From assembly GCF_900111445.1 (NCBI RefSeq), contig NZ_FOHE01000003.1:187729-251728 (forward strand): a stretch of 64,000 bases of DNA, written 5' to 3'. The position numbers and the translations under genes were made by a program. Below the pieces are notes generated by a model. The model saw nothing but the letters and a program-made list of their open reading frames with translations. It ran no database searches and had not been told where the DNA came from. Shown here in pieces: positions 8,893 through 17,814 of the stretch. The stretch comes from Oceanobacillus limi. GTDB lineage: Bacteria > Bacillota > Bacilli > Bacillales > Amphibacillaceae. The stretch's first letter is position 1. Every line of letters begins with the position of its first letter.

Positions 8893-8960
8893 GGGACAGA
8901 GGGACAGGAACCGCGTACCAACCAACGACGTGGGACAGAGGGGCAGGAACCGCGTACCAG
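8893..8960. repeat. Family B repeat, two direct copies downstream of the transposase
   Basis: GGGACAGAGGGACAGGAACC followed by GCGTACC at 8893, and a second copy with one change at 8932, 39 bp later. They begin 15 bp after the transposase stop codon. Confidence 0.85.
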
Positions 8961-9139
8961 TTCGCTCTCTATACTATAACAATAATCGAGGCGTGGAACC
9001 TTTCCCTCTAACCCTTTCTTTACAAATAATTCATTTATAATTTATACCTACTTAATATAAATTAGCTATTCTATAACTAATGATATGTTATGCGCTAGTC
9101 ACGCTAACATTGTGTATTGCCCCCTTTTTAATAATAGAA

Positions 9140-9180
9140 AAAACATCGTTTACCCTTTTGACTGGGTAAACGATGTTTTT
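9140..9180. terminator. Bidirectional terminator between transposase and pucR
   Basis: AAAACATCGTTTACCC (9140-9155) pairs with GGGTAAACGATGTTTT (9164-9179), with A/T tracts on both sides. Confidence 0.88.
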
Positions 9181-9205
9181 ATTTGATTCTAGTTTGGTAG
9201 TGGGC

Positions 9206-9284
9206 GGTGGGACAAGGAACCTGTCCCCCTGACCCACCCCTAACCCACCCACCCCAGGGACAACAAACCTGTCCCCCTGTCCCG
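9206..9284. repeat. Family B repeats in C-rich arrangement
   Basis: GGGACAAGGAACCTGTCCCC at 9209-9228 and GGGACAACAAACCTGTCCCC at 9257-9276, followed by CTGTCCC. Each has complementary GGGAC/GTCCC ends. They abut the stop codon of the pucR-type gene. Confidence 0.8.
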
Positions 9285-9286
9285 CG

Positions 9287-10855
9287 CTACTCCACATCGT
9301 TGTATTTGAAGGCGTAGATGGCAAATTCGCACATGAAACGGTTTTGGGGTGTGGTAATATCATAGTTTAATAGGTTTTCGATTTTTTCTAAGCGATGATA
9401 TAAGGTTTGGCGAACGATATAGAGCTCCTCGGCGGTTTGTTTTTTGGAGCATTGATTTTTTAAGTAAAGCTCCAAGGTGTTTAACAAATTTAACCTGTGA
9501 TTGCGATCATATTCGATGATTGGCCCTATATAATCCCGAATAATTTCCTCTACTTCCATATTATTTTCCATGATTCCGAGCAACCGATTAATATGCAAAT
9601 CTTGGTATAGAAGGATCTTCCCTTTTTGATGATTGTATGTTTTCATGGCAGTTTCATAGCTATGTGCAAGCTTACTGAAGTCTTTTACAAAAATACCAAC
9701 GCTCATGAAATTTACGTCAACATTGGTTAGGCTTTTATTTTTGGTAGCACCTATTTCACGGGCTGCTTTTTTAAAACGATCCAGTACATCCTTTCGACCG
9801 CGCTGATTAATGATGAGCAAAATAAAGAAGTTTTGATGGAAATCTGGGGTTGCAAAAATTTGAAATCCATTTTGATTCATAATACTGCGTAAGGAAAGCA
9901 TGATATAGCTTAGTGATTTTTTACTAAAGGCTTGTCCTCTTCTTGTGGAATCTAATGGAATAACTGCGACACTAATTTCATTTGGGTCTAACAGATGGTC
10001 TATTTTCTTTAATTGATTGAGAACCGTTTGGTGGTCTGGAGATTCATGTAAAATTTCTTTGATCCACTCATTCTCCTCTAGTTGTCTCGTTTCTTGGTGT
10101 TGGGAGGTTAATAGAAGGGATTGGCCAATAAATGTAGCACAACGAGTTAACGAAATAAATTCAAATTTAGTAGCAAATTGCTTTTCTTTCAAAAGGTAAA
10201 TTGTTCCTACCTCTTGATTTAATGAAGAAACACCTGCAGAAATATATGGGTTGTCTGAGCGTTGAAGTTCTGATTCAACACGTTGTCTATCCCGGTCGCT
10301 CAATAGAGGAAAACTCCATACTTGTCCATTAACTTGCTTGAACACAACTTGCTCATGGAGTGTTTGATGCAATATTTTTAAAAAGTCTCCGATTTGTTTA
10401 TTTTCCACAAAGGCAGCATTCAATTTAATAAAAAGTGTTTCTAGGTCGTTCCAAATCGTGTCTTCGAACTCTAGTAAAAAGCGGTGCAAATCTTGGGTGA
10501 TGGTAACAAATTTTACTTCTTCATTAAATAATATAATCGGAAAGTTATGATCATCTGCCAGCTCGATAAAGCTAGACGGTAGGGAATTCAGTCCATCCTC
10601 CAGTTCAATACAAAGGGCAGCGACATTTTTATCGAGTAGCTGTTGTAAAAAGTACAGTGCTGTTTCCTCTGATTTATTCCATTCAATTCCAGTAGATAAG
10701 ATCAGTTCCCCGCCATCTATTAGGCGGCTACAATCTACTTTTTCAATAACATGTACCCACTTAAATGAACGCGTAAGGGAATCTCTTCCGGAGAGAATCG
10801 TAATATCGGAAAACGAAGGTCTTTTGAGTGCTTCTTGAACGGTTATGCTTAACAT
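9287..10855 (-). CDS. PucR-family transcriptional regulator
   Basis: 522 residues from ATG 10855 (GGAGG 7 nt upstream); a longer frame to 10939 has no ribosome site. Domain order: N-terminal PucR domain (MLSITVQEALKRPSFSDITILSGRDSLTRSFKWVHVIE..., ~1-125), a central GGDEF-like/CdaR region, and a C-terminal PucR-type helix-turn-helix (LELYLKNQCSKKQTAEELYIVRQTLYHRLEKIENLL, ~455-490). Family members are usually activators of purine, amide or polyhydroxy-acid catabolism. It is transcribed away from the yhdT-panF operon and is its likely local regulator. A cre-like site lies in the shared promoter gap. Confidence 0.9.
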   Translation of the reverse strand: MLSITVQEALKRPSFSDITILSGRDSLTRSFKWVHVIEKVDCSRLIDGGELILSTGIEWNKSEETALYFLQQLLDKNVAALCIELEDGLNSLPSSFIELADDHNFPIILFNEEVKFVTITQDLHRFLLEFEDTIWNDLETLFIKLNAAFVENKQIGDFLKILHQTLHEQVVFKQVNGQVWSFPLLSDRDRQRVESELQRSDNPYISAGVSSLNQEVGTIYLLKEKQFATKFEFISLTRCATFIGQSLLLTSQHQETRQLEENEWIKEILHESPDHQTVLNQLKKIDHLLDPNEISVAVIPLDSTRRGQAFSKKSLSYIMLSLRSIMNQNGFQIFATPDFHQNFFILLIINQRGRKDVLDRFKKAAREIGATKNKSLTNVDVNFMSVGIFVKDFSKLAHSYETAMKTYNHQKGKILLYQDLHINRLLGIMENNMEVEEIIRDYIGPIIEYDRNHRLNLLNTLELYLKNQCSKKQTAEELYIVRQTLYHRLEKIENLLNYDITTPQNRFMCEFAIYAFKYNDVE

Positions 10856-10898
10856 GCATTTTCCTCCATTATTTTCTAATTTGTCTACTTGTCTTATT

Positions 10899-10912
10899 GA
10901 AAGCGCTTTTAG
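10899..10912. promoter_or_regulatory. CcpA binding site (cre) in the pucR/yhdT divergent region
   Basis: TGAAAGCGCTTTTA matches the cre consensus TGWAANCGNTNWCA except at its last positions. It suggests carbon catabolite repression of the divergent pucR and yhdT-panF units. A TATAAT at 10952-10957 could be the -10 of the operon. No good -35 stands 17 nt upstream, which fits an activator-dependent promoter. Confidence 0.6.
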
Positions 10913-10989
10913 TTTAACACTTTGTCTAATGAATTTCAAAATTTCAGTCTATATAATAAATTGTAATAATTCAAAAGGAGGATCAATTC

Positions 10990-11292
10990 ATGAATCAAAA
11001 GCATGAAGGAAAACTGGAACACCGGTTTAAAATTGCTCATCGAGAAGCATTAATCGGTTGTGCTTTAGCCATTTTTAACTTTGTATGGTGGTATGGATTT
11101 GCTTATGGAATGGGGTCGAAAGCTCCTGAGGAATACACGTTTATCTTAGGATTTCCTGCCTGGTTCTTTTTTAGTTGTATTTTAGGCTTTCTTGTAGTGG
11201 TTGGGCTTGTATGGTATATCGTGAAATTCCAACTGAAAGACATGCCGTTTGAAGATGAAGAAGATGAATCGAATGAGGTGAATTCCGCATGA
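10990..11292 (+). CDS. yhdT: YhdT-family small membrane protein (DUF997), PanF partner
   Basis: 100 residues: a short basic N-terminus (FKIAHREALIGCALAIFNFVWWYGFAYGMG), two hydrophobic segments with the PAWFFFSCILG motif, and an acidic C-terminus. YhdT proteins are encoded just upstream of PanF-type symporters in many bacteria and are thought to assist them. ATG 10990 follows AAAAGGAGG. The last 4 nt overlap the panF start (ATGA), so translation is coupled. Confidence 0.88.
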   Translation: MNQKHEGKLEHRFKIAHREALIGCALAIFNFVWWYGFAYGMGSKAPEEYTFILGFPAWFFFSCILGFLVVVGLVWYIVKFQLKDMPFEDEEDESNEVNSA

Positions 11293-12758
11293 ACTGGGGA
11301 GTAGTTTTTCCGTTAATTATTTTTGTAATTGTCGTATTTCTAGTTGGGATTTGGTCAAACCGTAAAATGGCAGGTTCCAAATCATTTCTAAGTGATTATT
11401 TCTTAGGAAGTCGTGAATTCGGTGGACTCGTGTTGGCGATGACCATGGTAGCTACATATGGTAGTGCATCGAGTTTCCTAGGTGGACCTGGTGCAGCATA
11501 TTCCATCGGTCTTGGTTGGGTATTGTTAGCAATGTCACAGGTTGCCACTGGATATTTTGTCTTACTCGTATTGGGGAAAAAATTTGCCATTGTAACAAGA
11601 CGTTTTAATGCAGTTACGTTAATTGACTTTTTGAAAGAAAGATACAAGAGTTCGGCTGTTGTTTTATTATCTGCTGTTAGTATCATTGTTTTCTTATTCT
11701 CCGCTATGGCTGCACAGTGGGTTGGTGGAGCTTACTTAATTCAATCGATCACAGGAATCTCCTATGTATCGGCATTATTTATTTTTACCATATCCGTTTT
11801 AATTTATGTTGTTATTGGTGGATTCCGTGCCGTTGCGATGACCGATACGATCCAAGGGGTTGTCATGTTTTTCGGGACGTTGGTTTTACTCATTGCGGTT
11901 GTTATTGCAGGTGGCGGATTAAATAATATCTTCGCAGACCTAATGAACGAAAATCCAAATCTAGTAACGCCATATGGTCAGGATGGACAACTAACTGGAT
12001 TATATGTTTCTTCTTTCTGGATACTCGTTGGCGTTGGTGTTGTCGCTTTACCACAGGTAGCGGTAAGGGCAATGTCGTATAAAAATGCCAAATCCATGCA
12101 CCGCGCCTTATTGATCGGAACCATTGTTGTTGGTTTTATCATGCTGAACATGCACTTGATTGGTGTATTTGCTCGACCTGTATTACCAGGAATTGAAGTT
12201 GCCGACCAAGTTATTCCGATGGTTGCACTCGATGTCCTGCCACCATGGCTAGCTGGAATCATATTAGCTGCCCCGTTAGCAGCGATGATGTCAACGGTCG
12301 ATTCCTTACTATTATTAGTAAGTTCCTCGATTGTAAAAGATGTGTACATTAACTATGTGAAACCAGACGCAACAGAGAGTCTTGTGAAAAAATTGAGTTT
12401 AGGTGTAACCGCGGTTATTGGTACGGTTGCATTCCTACTAGCGATTAGCCCGCCAGAACTATTAATTTTCTTGAATTTATTTGCTTTTGGTGGACTAGAG
12501 GCAGCGTTTATTTGGCCACTTGTACTTGGTCTGTATTGGAAGTTTGCCAATAAATATGGAGCAATTGCATCCATGATTGCTGGGATTACTTCTTACATTG
12601 GAATTCATTTATACAACGAACAATACGGAGAATTATTAGGGGTGCATACGGTAACGATTCCGGTTGTACTATCCTTGATCACATTTATTGTATTCAGTCT
12701 ATTGTTCAAGCAAGAAGCGTATTATTTTCCAACAAAAAACATAAACAAGAGCGCATAA
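11289..12758 (+). CDS. panF: Sodium/pantothenate symporter-like SSS transporter
   Basis: 489 residues with about 13 TM segments of the solute:sodium symporter family. SSS landmarks include FLGSREFGGLVLAMTMVATYGSASSFLGGPG near residues 38-70 and the ILAAPLAAMMSTVDSLLLLVSSSIV Na+-site helix near 325-350. Together with the YhdT partner this is the PanF architecture, so the expected substrate is pantothenate taken up with Na+. It is the transport component of the catabolic operon. Another carboxylate or amide substrate is possible, since SSS specificity is hard to read. Confidence 0.87.
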   Translation: MNWGVVFPLIIFVIVVFLVGIWSNRKMAGSKSFLSDYFLGSREFGGLVLAMTMVATYGSASSFLGGPGAAYSIGLGWVLLAMSQVATGYFVLLVLGKKFAIVTRRFNAVTLIDFLKERYKSSAVVLLSAVSIIVFLFSAMAAQWVGGAYLIQSITGISYVSALFIFTISVLIYVVIGGFRAVAMTDTIQGVVMFFGTLVLLIAVVIAGGGLNNIFADLMNENPNLVTPYGQDGQLTGLYVSSFWILVGVGVVALPQVAVRAMSYKNAKSMHRALLIGTIVVGFIMLNMHLIGVFARPVLPGIEVADQVIPMVALDVLPPWLAGIILAAPLAAMMSTVDSLLLLVSSSIVKDVYINYVKPDATESLVKKLSLGVTAVIGTVAFLLAISPPELLIFLNLFAFGGLEAAFIWPLVLGLYWKFANKYGAIASMIAGITSYIGIHLYNEQYGELLGVHTVTIPVVLSLITFIVFSLLFKQEAYYFPTKNINKSA

Positions 12759-12770
12759 GGAGAGGGTTTC

Positions 12771-14003
12771 ATGAAACTAGTAAAAGAAGATCAAGTTAGA
12801 AGAGACTATGAACGTGTTGTTTCGTTAACACAGCAGCTCGTTCGAATTCCGAGCGTCTATCGACCAGAAGATCCAGATGGAAATGAACAAAAGGCTGCGA
12901 CGTTTGTGGCCAATTATTTGAAAAATATTGATGGGATTGACGTGCATGTGGAGGAGGTTGCACCTGGACGTCCTAATGTCATTGGAGTTGTTGACTCAGG
13001 TAAGCCTGGGAAAACATTGCTTTTTGAAGGACATACCGATGTCGTAACAGAAGGAGATCGCTCGGCATGGAAATATGATCCGTTCGGTGCTGAAATCGTT
13101 GATGGCAGAATGTATGGGCGCGGGACCAATGATACGAAGGGGAACCTTGCGTGTATGGTCACAGCAGTCCAATCCATTCTAGAAGATGAAGAAGCATTCA
13201 CCGGTAAAATTATTTTATGTATTCCAGTCGATGAAGAAAGCTTAATGCTTGGTATTAAAGATTTTATTAAAAATGGCTGGGCCGATGATGTCGATGGCGC
13301 AATTATTTGTGAGCCAGAAGAAAATCAATTATGTGTCGCCCAACGCGGGGCATTGCGGATAAAAATTACGGTCCACGGAAAAATGGCGCACGGAGCAATT
13401 TCATGGAGTGGTATCAATCCAAATTGGCGAATGGCAAGAATTATTACTGCGCTTGAAAACCTGGAAAAAGAAGAACAGGAAATTCATGGAGAGCATGAAT
13501 ATTTAAAATGGCCGAGCATTACACCAACCATTTTACAAGCGCCAGTTACTGGGGATGCACAAATTAATGTGATTCCAGACCGGTGTATGACAACGCTAGA
13601 TATTCGTACCATCCCTAGTCAGGATCATGATGCGTTAATTGGAAAAATCGAGAAGATATTTTCTGATTTACAAGAACAAGATCCGAACTTTAAAGCAGAA
13701 TATGAGGTGATTGATAATCGCCCAGCAACAGAAACATCAAAGGAAGATCCAGTTGTAACGGCTACGTATAAAGCCGTTAAGGATGTACTGAAAGTAGAGC
13801 CGAAGTATAACGGCGTTCCTGGTGCTACAGATGGTACCTTTCTACACATCCACGGAGTACCAATTGTAACGATTGGTGCAGGAGATCGTGATATTCCGCA
13901 TCAGATTAATGAGTATGTGGATATTAAAGAACTCGGCGAGACAACCCAAATCTACCGCAAGGCTGCCTTGAATTTCTTGAATGGGGAAAAAGAAAATGTA
14001 TAG
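12771..14003 (+). CDS. M20-family amidohydrolase (ArgE/DapE type); proposed pantothenate amidase
   Basis: 410 residues. Metal-ligand motifs of the M20 family are present: EGHTDVV (His, Asp), GRGTNDTKG (bridging Asp), the catalytic/metal pair DEES, CEPEE, and a C-terminal IGAGDRDIPHQINEYV (His). A dimerisation domain lies in the middle (MAHGAISWSGINPNWRMARIITALE). Known reactions are hydrolysis of N-acyl amino acids or N-succinyl-diaminopimelate. In this operon a C-N amide hydrolase would split pantothenate to pantoate plus beta-alanine. That assignment is inference from neighbours, not from the family. It starts 12 nt after panF with AAGGAGAGGG, and its stop overlaps the next gene. Confidence 0.85.
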   Translation: MKLVKEDQVRRDYERVVSLTQQLVRIPSVYRPEDPDGNEQKAATFVANYLKNIDGIDVHVEEVAPGRPNVIGVVDSGKPGKTLLFEGHTDVVTEGDRSAWKYDPFGAEIVDGRMYGRGTNDTKGNLACMVTAVQSILEDEEAFTGKIILCIPVDEESLMLGIKDFIKNGWADDVDGAIICEPEENQLCVAQRGALRIKITVHGKMAHGAISWSGINPNWRMARIITALENLEKEEQEIHGEHEYLKWPSITPTILQAPVTGDAQINVIPDRCMTTLDIRTIPSQDHDALIGKIEKIFSDLQEQDPNFKAEYEVIDNRPATETSKEDPVVTATYKAVKDVLKVEPKYNGVPGATDGTFLHIHGVPIVTIGAGDRDIPHQINEYVDIKELGETTQIYRKAALNFLNGEKENV

Positions 14004-15048
14004 CCTAGCCGTCATTCCAGGGGATGGTGTCGGTAAGGAAGTAATGAAGGAAGCACTAAAGGTGATTGATGCCATGAACGAGCGAGAATCGATTGCCTTC
14101 GACTATGATATTTTCGATTGGAATTCCGACTATTATCTTGCTTATGGCAGGATGATGCCAGAGGATGGACTTGAGATTCTCAAAAACTATGATGCTATTT
14201 TATTCGGGGCGATTGGCGACAGCCGCGTCCCGGATCAGGTATCCATTTGGGAATTGATCATGCCAATTCGTAAAACATTTAAACAGTATGTCAATATACG
14301 TCCCGTTAAATTGCTTGATGGTCTCGCAGGTCCACTGAAATCCGATCGGAACATCGACTTTGTGATTCTTCGGGAAAATACAGAAGGCGAATACTCAGAT
14401 GTTGGTGGGACAATGTTTACTGGCGAAAATCGGGAATTAGCCGTACAAAATAACATCATGACAAAGCAAGGAATTACGCAAATTTCCGAGTATGCTTTTA
14501 ACTATGCACGAAGCCATGATTTTCAGAAGGTAACGAATGCAACGAAGTCGAATGCGATTATTCATGTAATGAAATTCTGGGACACAGTAGTGGAGGAAGT
14601 AGCAGAAAAACATCCTGACATCGATTATGAAAAATATTATATTGATGCGTTAGCAGCTTATTTTGTCCAACGTCCAGAAAGCTTCGATGTCGTTGTTGCA
14701 TCGAACTTATTTGGCGATATTTTGTCAGACCTAGGTTCGGCGATTGTTGGAGGACTTGGTATGGCGCCATCTGGAAATATCAACCCAGAAAAAGAATTTC
14801 CATCGATGTTTGAGCCGGTACATGGTTCGGCACCAGATATCGCAGGGAAAGGGATTGCCAACCCACTTGCGCAAATTTGGTCGGTCGCTTTAATGCTCGA
14901 TCACCTAGGACGGAAGGATTTACATGATCAACTTGTTGCCGCGATGGAATCGTTGTTGCAGGAAAAACAGACGCTCACACCAGATATTGGTGGCGCTGCA
15001 ACAACAGAAGAGGTAGGCAGTGCATTGATCGCAAAGCTGTATGAATAA
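13996..15048 (+). CDS. Isocitrate/isopropylmalate-type beta-decarboxylating dehydrogenase (tartrate/D-malate dehydrogenase group)
   Basis: About 350 residues. The start is either ATG 13996 (8-nt overlap with the M20 gene, GGGGA upstream) or ATG 13981; the first gives the family-like N-terminus MYSLAVIPGDGVGKEV. Motifs: FGAIGDSRVPD, ENTEGEYSDVGG, KSNAI, the catalytic Lys/Asp region FDVVVASNLFGDILSDLGSAIVGGLGMAPSGNI, and EPVHGSAPDIAGKGIANP for NAD binding. Such enzymes oxidise a 2-hydroxy acid and remove the beta-carboxylate. D-malate, tartrate and alkylmalates are known substrates. The chemistry fits 3,3-dimethylmalate to 3-methyl-2-oxobutanoate plus CO2. Confidence 0.85.
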   Translation: MYSLAVIPGDGVGKEVMKEALKVIDAMNERESIAFDYDIFDWNSDYYLAYGRMMPEDGLEILKNYDAILFGAIGDSRVPDQVSIWELIMPIRKTFKQYVNIRPVKLLDGLAGPLKSDRNIDFVILRENTEGEYSDVGGTMFTGENRELAVQNNIMTKQGITQISEYAFNYARSHDFQKVTNATKSNAIIHVMKFWDTVVEEVAEKHPDIDYEKYYIDALAAYFVQRPESFDVVVASNLFGDILSDLGSAIVGGLGMAPSGNINPEKEFPSMFEPVHGSAPDIAGKGIANPLAQIWSVALMLDHLGRKDLHDQLVAAMESLLQEKQTLTPDIGGAATTEEVGSALIAKLYE

Positions 15049-15062
15049 CGGAGGGGATAAAC

Positions 15063-15812
15063 ATGTCATTGAATGATAAAACAGTTGTTGTCGCTGGTGC
15101 CGGTGGAGGCATGGGAAACGCCATCGTTGGAGCCTTGCTAGAAGCGGGAGCCAATGTTGTCGGCTGTGATATAAATGTGGACAGCCTAAGTAACTACAAA
15201 GGAAATCGGACGTTTATGGATATCGAAGCAAATTTACTTGATGAGCAGGCAGTGCGTACCGTTTTTCAGAAAGCATCTGACCAATTTGGAGTTATTAATG
15301 GTGTTGTAAATGCTGCAGGAATTGCCCAACGTTCCACACCAATTGAGGACATATCGTTGGACCATTGGCATAAAATTATGGACATCAACATGACGATGAC
15401 CTTTTTAATGTGCCGGGAAGCTGCGAAATACATGAAACAGGAACAAGCTGGATCGATTGTTAATATTGGATCTGTTTCAACTACAAGACCACGCCCTGGT
15501 TTACAGTCGTATGTTGCCTCCAAAGGTGCCGTGGAATCTTTTTCGAAGGCGTTAGCACTTGAACTTGCTCCTTTTAAAATAAACGTAAATGTTTTGCATC
15601 CAGGTCCATGTGACACAAATATGCTTGGTCAATTTGCGCAAGAAGGGGCCAATGTAGATGAGGTCAAACAAACGGTCTTCAAGGATAGTGTTCCACTTGG
15701 AGAATTGTTGACGCCAGAGGACATTGCCAAATCAGTGAAGTTTTTATTATCTGGTGATGCCAGCATGATTACTGGTAGTGTTCTTCACGTAGATGGTGGG
15801 AGAAGTGTATAA
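15063..15812 (+). CDS. SDR-family alcohol dehydrogenase; proposed pantoate dehydrogenase
   Basis: 249 residues with AGAGGGMGNAIV (cofactor loop), CDINVDS (acidic end of beta-2, favouring NAD+), NAAGIAQR, catalytic Ser in IGSVSTTRP and YVASKGAVESF, ending in GSVLHVDGGRSV. It starts 14 nt after the dehydrogenase gene with GGAGGGG. Its stop codon overlaps the ribosome site of the next gene. In the proposed pathway it would oxidise the primary alcohol of pantoate to the aldehyde. Confidence 0.88.
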   Translation: MSLNDKTVVVAGAGGGMGNAIVGALLEAGANVVGCDINVDSLSNYKGNRTFMDIEANLLDEQAVRTVFQKASDQFGVINGVVNAAGIAQRSTPIEDISLDHWHKIMDINMTMTFLMCREAAKYMKQEQAGSIVNIGSVSTTRPRPGLQSYVASKGAVESFSKALALELAPFKINVNVLHPGPCDTNMLGQFAQEGANVDEVKQTVFKDSVPLGELLTPEDIAKSVKFLLSGDASMITGSVLHVDGGRSV

Positions 15813-15824
15813 GGAGTGGTACAG

Positions 15825-17261
15825 ATGAAGGAATTGAAGATGTATGTGAATGGGGAGTGGGTAGACAGTAAGAACGGAGAATCAATAGCTGTTCATGACC
15901 CATCGACAGGAAAGCAGATGGCAAGCCTTCCGCGTGGCGAACAAGCAGATGTAGATGAAGCGGTACAAGCTGCGAAACGTGCTTTTGAAAGTGATGAATG
16001 GAGAAAAGTAAAGCCGTTTGAACGTGGAAGATTATTATACAAAATTGCGGGCAGGCTGGAACGCGACCGTGATGAACTTGCAAACCTAGAATCACAGGAT
16101 GTAGGAAAGCCCTTATCCCAAGGCTATGCGGATATTGATGCGGCCATTCGTTACTTTGAATTTTACGCAGGGGCTGCGGATAAAGTAATGGGAGAAACGA
16201 TTCCGATTGAGGATGGATTACTAGACTACGTCGTTCGCGAACCAATTGGCGTAACGGCACATATTGTACCGTGGAATTATCCAATTCAAATTTTATCCAG
16301 AAGTGTTGCGGCAGCTATTGCGATGGGGAATACCGTTGTTGTAAAAAGTGCCGAAGATACCCCAATGACGGCTTGCAGGATCGCTGAATACGTTGATGAG
16401 CTAGAGTTGCCTGCAGGGGTTTTTAATCATGTCACGGGCTATGGTTCGGAGGCAGGTGCTGCTCTTTCTAGGAATCCAGGTATCAATCAGCTAACGTTTA
16501 CCGGTTCCGTTGCGACAGGTATTGCAGTATCCAAGGCTGCAAATGAAAACGTGGTGCCTGTTACGTTGGAATTAGGCGGGAAATCGCCCAATATTGTGTT
16601 TGCTGATTGTGACATCGATAAAACGGTGGATGGTGTTGTGAAAGCAATTATACAAAATGCCGGGCAAACCTGTTCCGCTGGATCACGTTTGTTAGTGGAA
16701 GAATCGTTTAAGGAAGCTTTCCTGAAGCGGGTTGTTGAGCGGTTTAAAAAGCTGAAGGTTGGGCCAGCACTAGCAGATGAAGATATCGGGCCGATTTTGA
16801 ACAAAAGGCAATATGATCGTATTTTGGAGTACTTGGAACTAGCAAAGCAAGAAGGGAATGTGCTGGTCGGTGGAAAGCCTGCCGATGTTGATGCAGGTGG
16901 ATGTTATCTAGAGCCAACAATTATTGATGGCTTAACGCCGAATAGCCGGTTAGCACAGGAAGAAATTTTCGGTCCCGTGCTGACGGTGTTTACGTTTAAG
17001 GATGATCAAGAAGCGTTAAAATTAGCAAATAGCACAGAATATGGTTTAGTTGCTGGCGTATGGACGAAGGATGTGAGCCGTGCACATTATCTAGCAAGTA
17101 GAATTGATGCAGGCCAAGTATTTGTCAATAATTATGGTGCTGGTGGCGGTGTTCAAATGCCATTTGGAGGCTATAAAAAAAGTGGATTCGGTAGAGAAAA
17201 AGGCTGGATCGCGCTATATAACTACACACAGGTGAAAAATGTAGCCATTCGGTATGAATGA
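15825..17261 (+). CDS. NAD(P)+-dependent aldehyde dehydrogenase; proposed aldopantoate dehydrogenase
   Basis: 478 residues from ATG 15825, correctly spaced from AAGGAG at 15811-15816; an in-frame GTG at 15816 lies inside that site. ALDH motifs: VPWNYPIQI, TGSVATG, the general base in ELGGKSPNIV, the catalytic Cys in NAGQTCSAGSR, EEIFGPVLTV and a C-terminal MPFGGYKKSGFGREKG. It resembles betaine-aldehyde/gamma-aminobutyraldehyde-type dehydrogenases. It is the last gene of the operon and is followed by an inverted family A repeat pair. Confidence 0.9.
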   Translation: MKELKMYVNGEWVDSKNGESIAVHDPSTGKQMASLPRGEQADVDEAVQAAKRAFESDEWRKVKPFERGRLLYKIAGRLERDRDELANLESQDVGKPLSQGYADIDAAIRYFEFYAGAADKVMGETIPIEDGLLDYVVREPIGVTAHIVPWNYPIQILSRSVAAAIAMGNTVVVKSAEDTPMTACRIAEYVDELELPAGVFNHVTGYGSEAGAALSRNPGINQLTFTGSVATGIAVSKAANENVVPVTLELGGKSPNIVFADCDIDKTVDGVVKAIIQNAGQTCSAGSRLLVEESFKEAFLKRVVERFKKLKVGPALADEDIGPILNKRQYDRILEYLELAKQEGNVLVGGKPADVDAGGCYLEPTIIDGLTPNSRLAQEEIFGPVLTVFTFKDDQEALKLANSTEYGLVAGVWTKDVSRAHYLASRIDAGQVFVNNYGAGGGVQMPFGGYKKSGFGREKGWIALYNYTQVKNVAIRYE

Positions 17262-17303
17262 TTGCGTTCGGTTCACCCTCGGTGTCCCCGTGGGTGCCCC
17301 CGT

Positions 17304-17349
17304 GGTGCCAGGCACCTGTCGAATGAATCTTCGACAAGTGCCTGGCACC
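17304..17349. repeat. Inverted pair of family A repeats
   Basis: GGTGCCAGGCACCTGTCGA (17304-17322) faces TCGACAAGTGCCTGGCACC (17331-17349) across 8 nt. It makes a long hairpin followed by TTTGTTCTT, so it may end the panF operon transcript. Confidence 0.85.
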
Positions 17350-17383
17350 TTTGTTCTTAGGAATTATAAAATTGGTAGGAACA

Positions 17384-17652
17384 GCCACGTCCAGCTTCGA
17401 CGGATAGGACGTCCTAGTGTCGATGATGCCACAGGACGTGGCGTTTTCATCGACCAGCGCCCAGAGACTAGCGAAGGAACTTCAACGAGTAAACTTCACC
17501 GCCTTTGTGTCGAGGTAACGCAGGCACAAGACTTCCCTCGCCTTGGTACGATAAGTCAACATCGGCTTCCTTCGGTCGCCGTGTTTCCTTTATCTCCTAC
17601 GGCTCAGTCCAGTCCGTTCGTCTCTATCCGGGGCGCTTGCGCTTTTGATCTG
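17384..17652. repeat. Family C dispersed, highly structured repeat element
   Basis: About 270 bp. It opens with CCACGTCCAGCTTCGAC and closes with GGGCGCTTGCGCTTTT. Inside are many short complementary segments, for example CCACGTCC against GGACGTGG, and GATAAGTCAACATCGGC against GCCGTGTTTCCTTTATC. Its base composition is clearly G+C-richer than its surroundings. I recall similar elements between genes of other Bacillaceae but cannot name a function. A single family A unit lies further on at 17723-17735. Open frames across this stretch are chance. Confidence 0.7.
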
Positions 17653-17814
17653 AAAGTTGATCACCAATGGGCTGGGTTGTAGTTGAATGGAAGGCTATCA
17701 AACGTAATCCACATCATACTCAAGTGCCTGGCACCGACATAGGCACCGACATAATTTAGGATAATAAAATTAGTTTGCGGGGGGATACTAGTGGTATGTT
17801 AGGAGGTTTTGTGT

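Noticed and set aside
15769-16284. 171-codon open frame antisense to the aldehyde dehydrogenase gene
   Set aside because: His/Ser/Leu-rich composition of a reverse-frame shadow; the sense gene has all ALDH motifs.
17254-17682. 142-codon open frame on the plus strand after the ALDH gene
   Set aside because: It runs through the family A pair and the family C repeat, lacks a ribosome site and has no protein-like pattern; it is repeat DNA.
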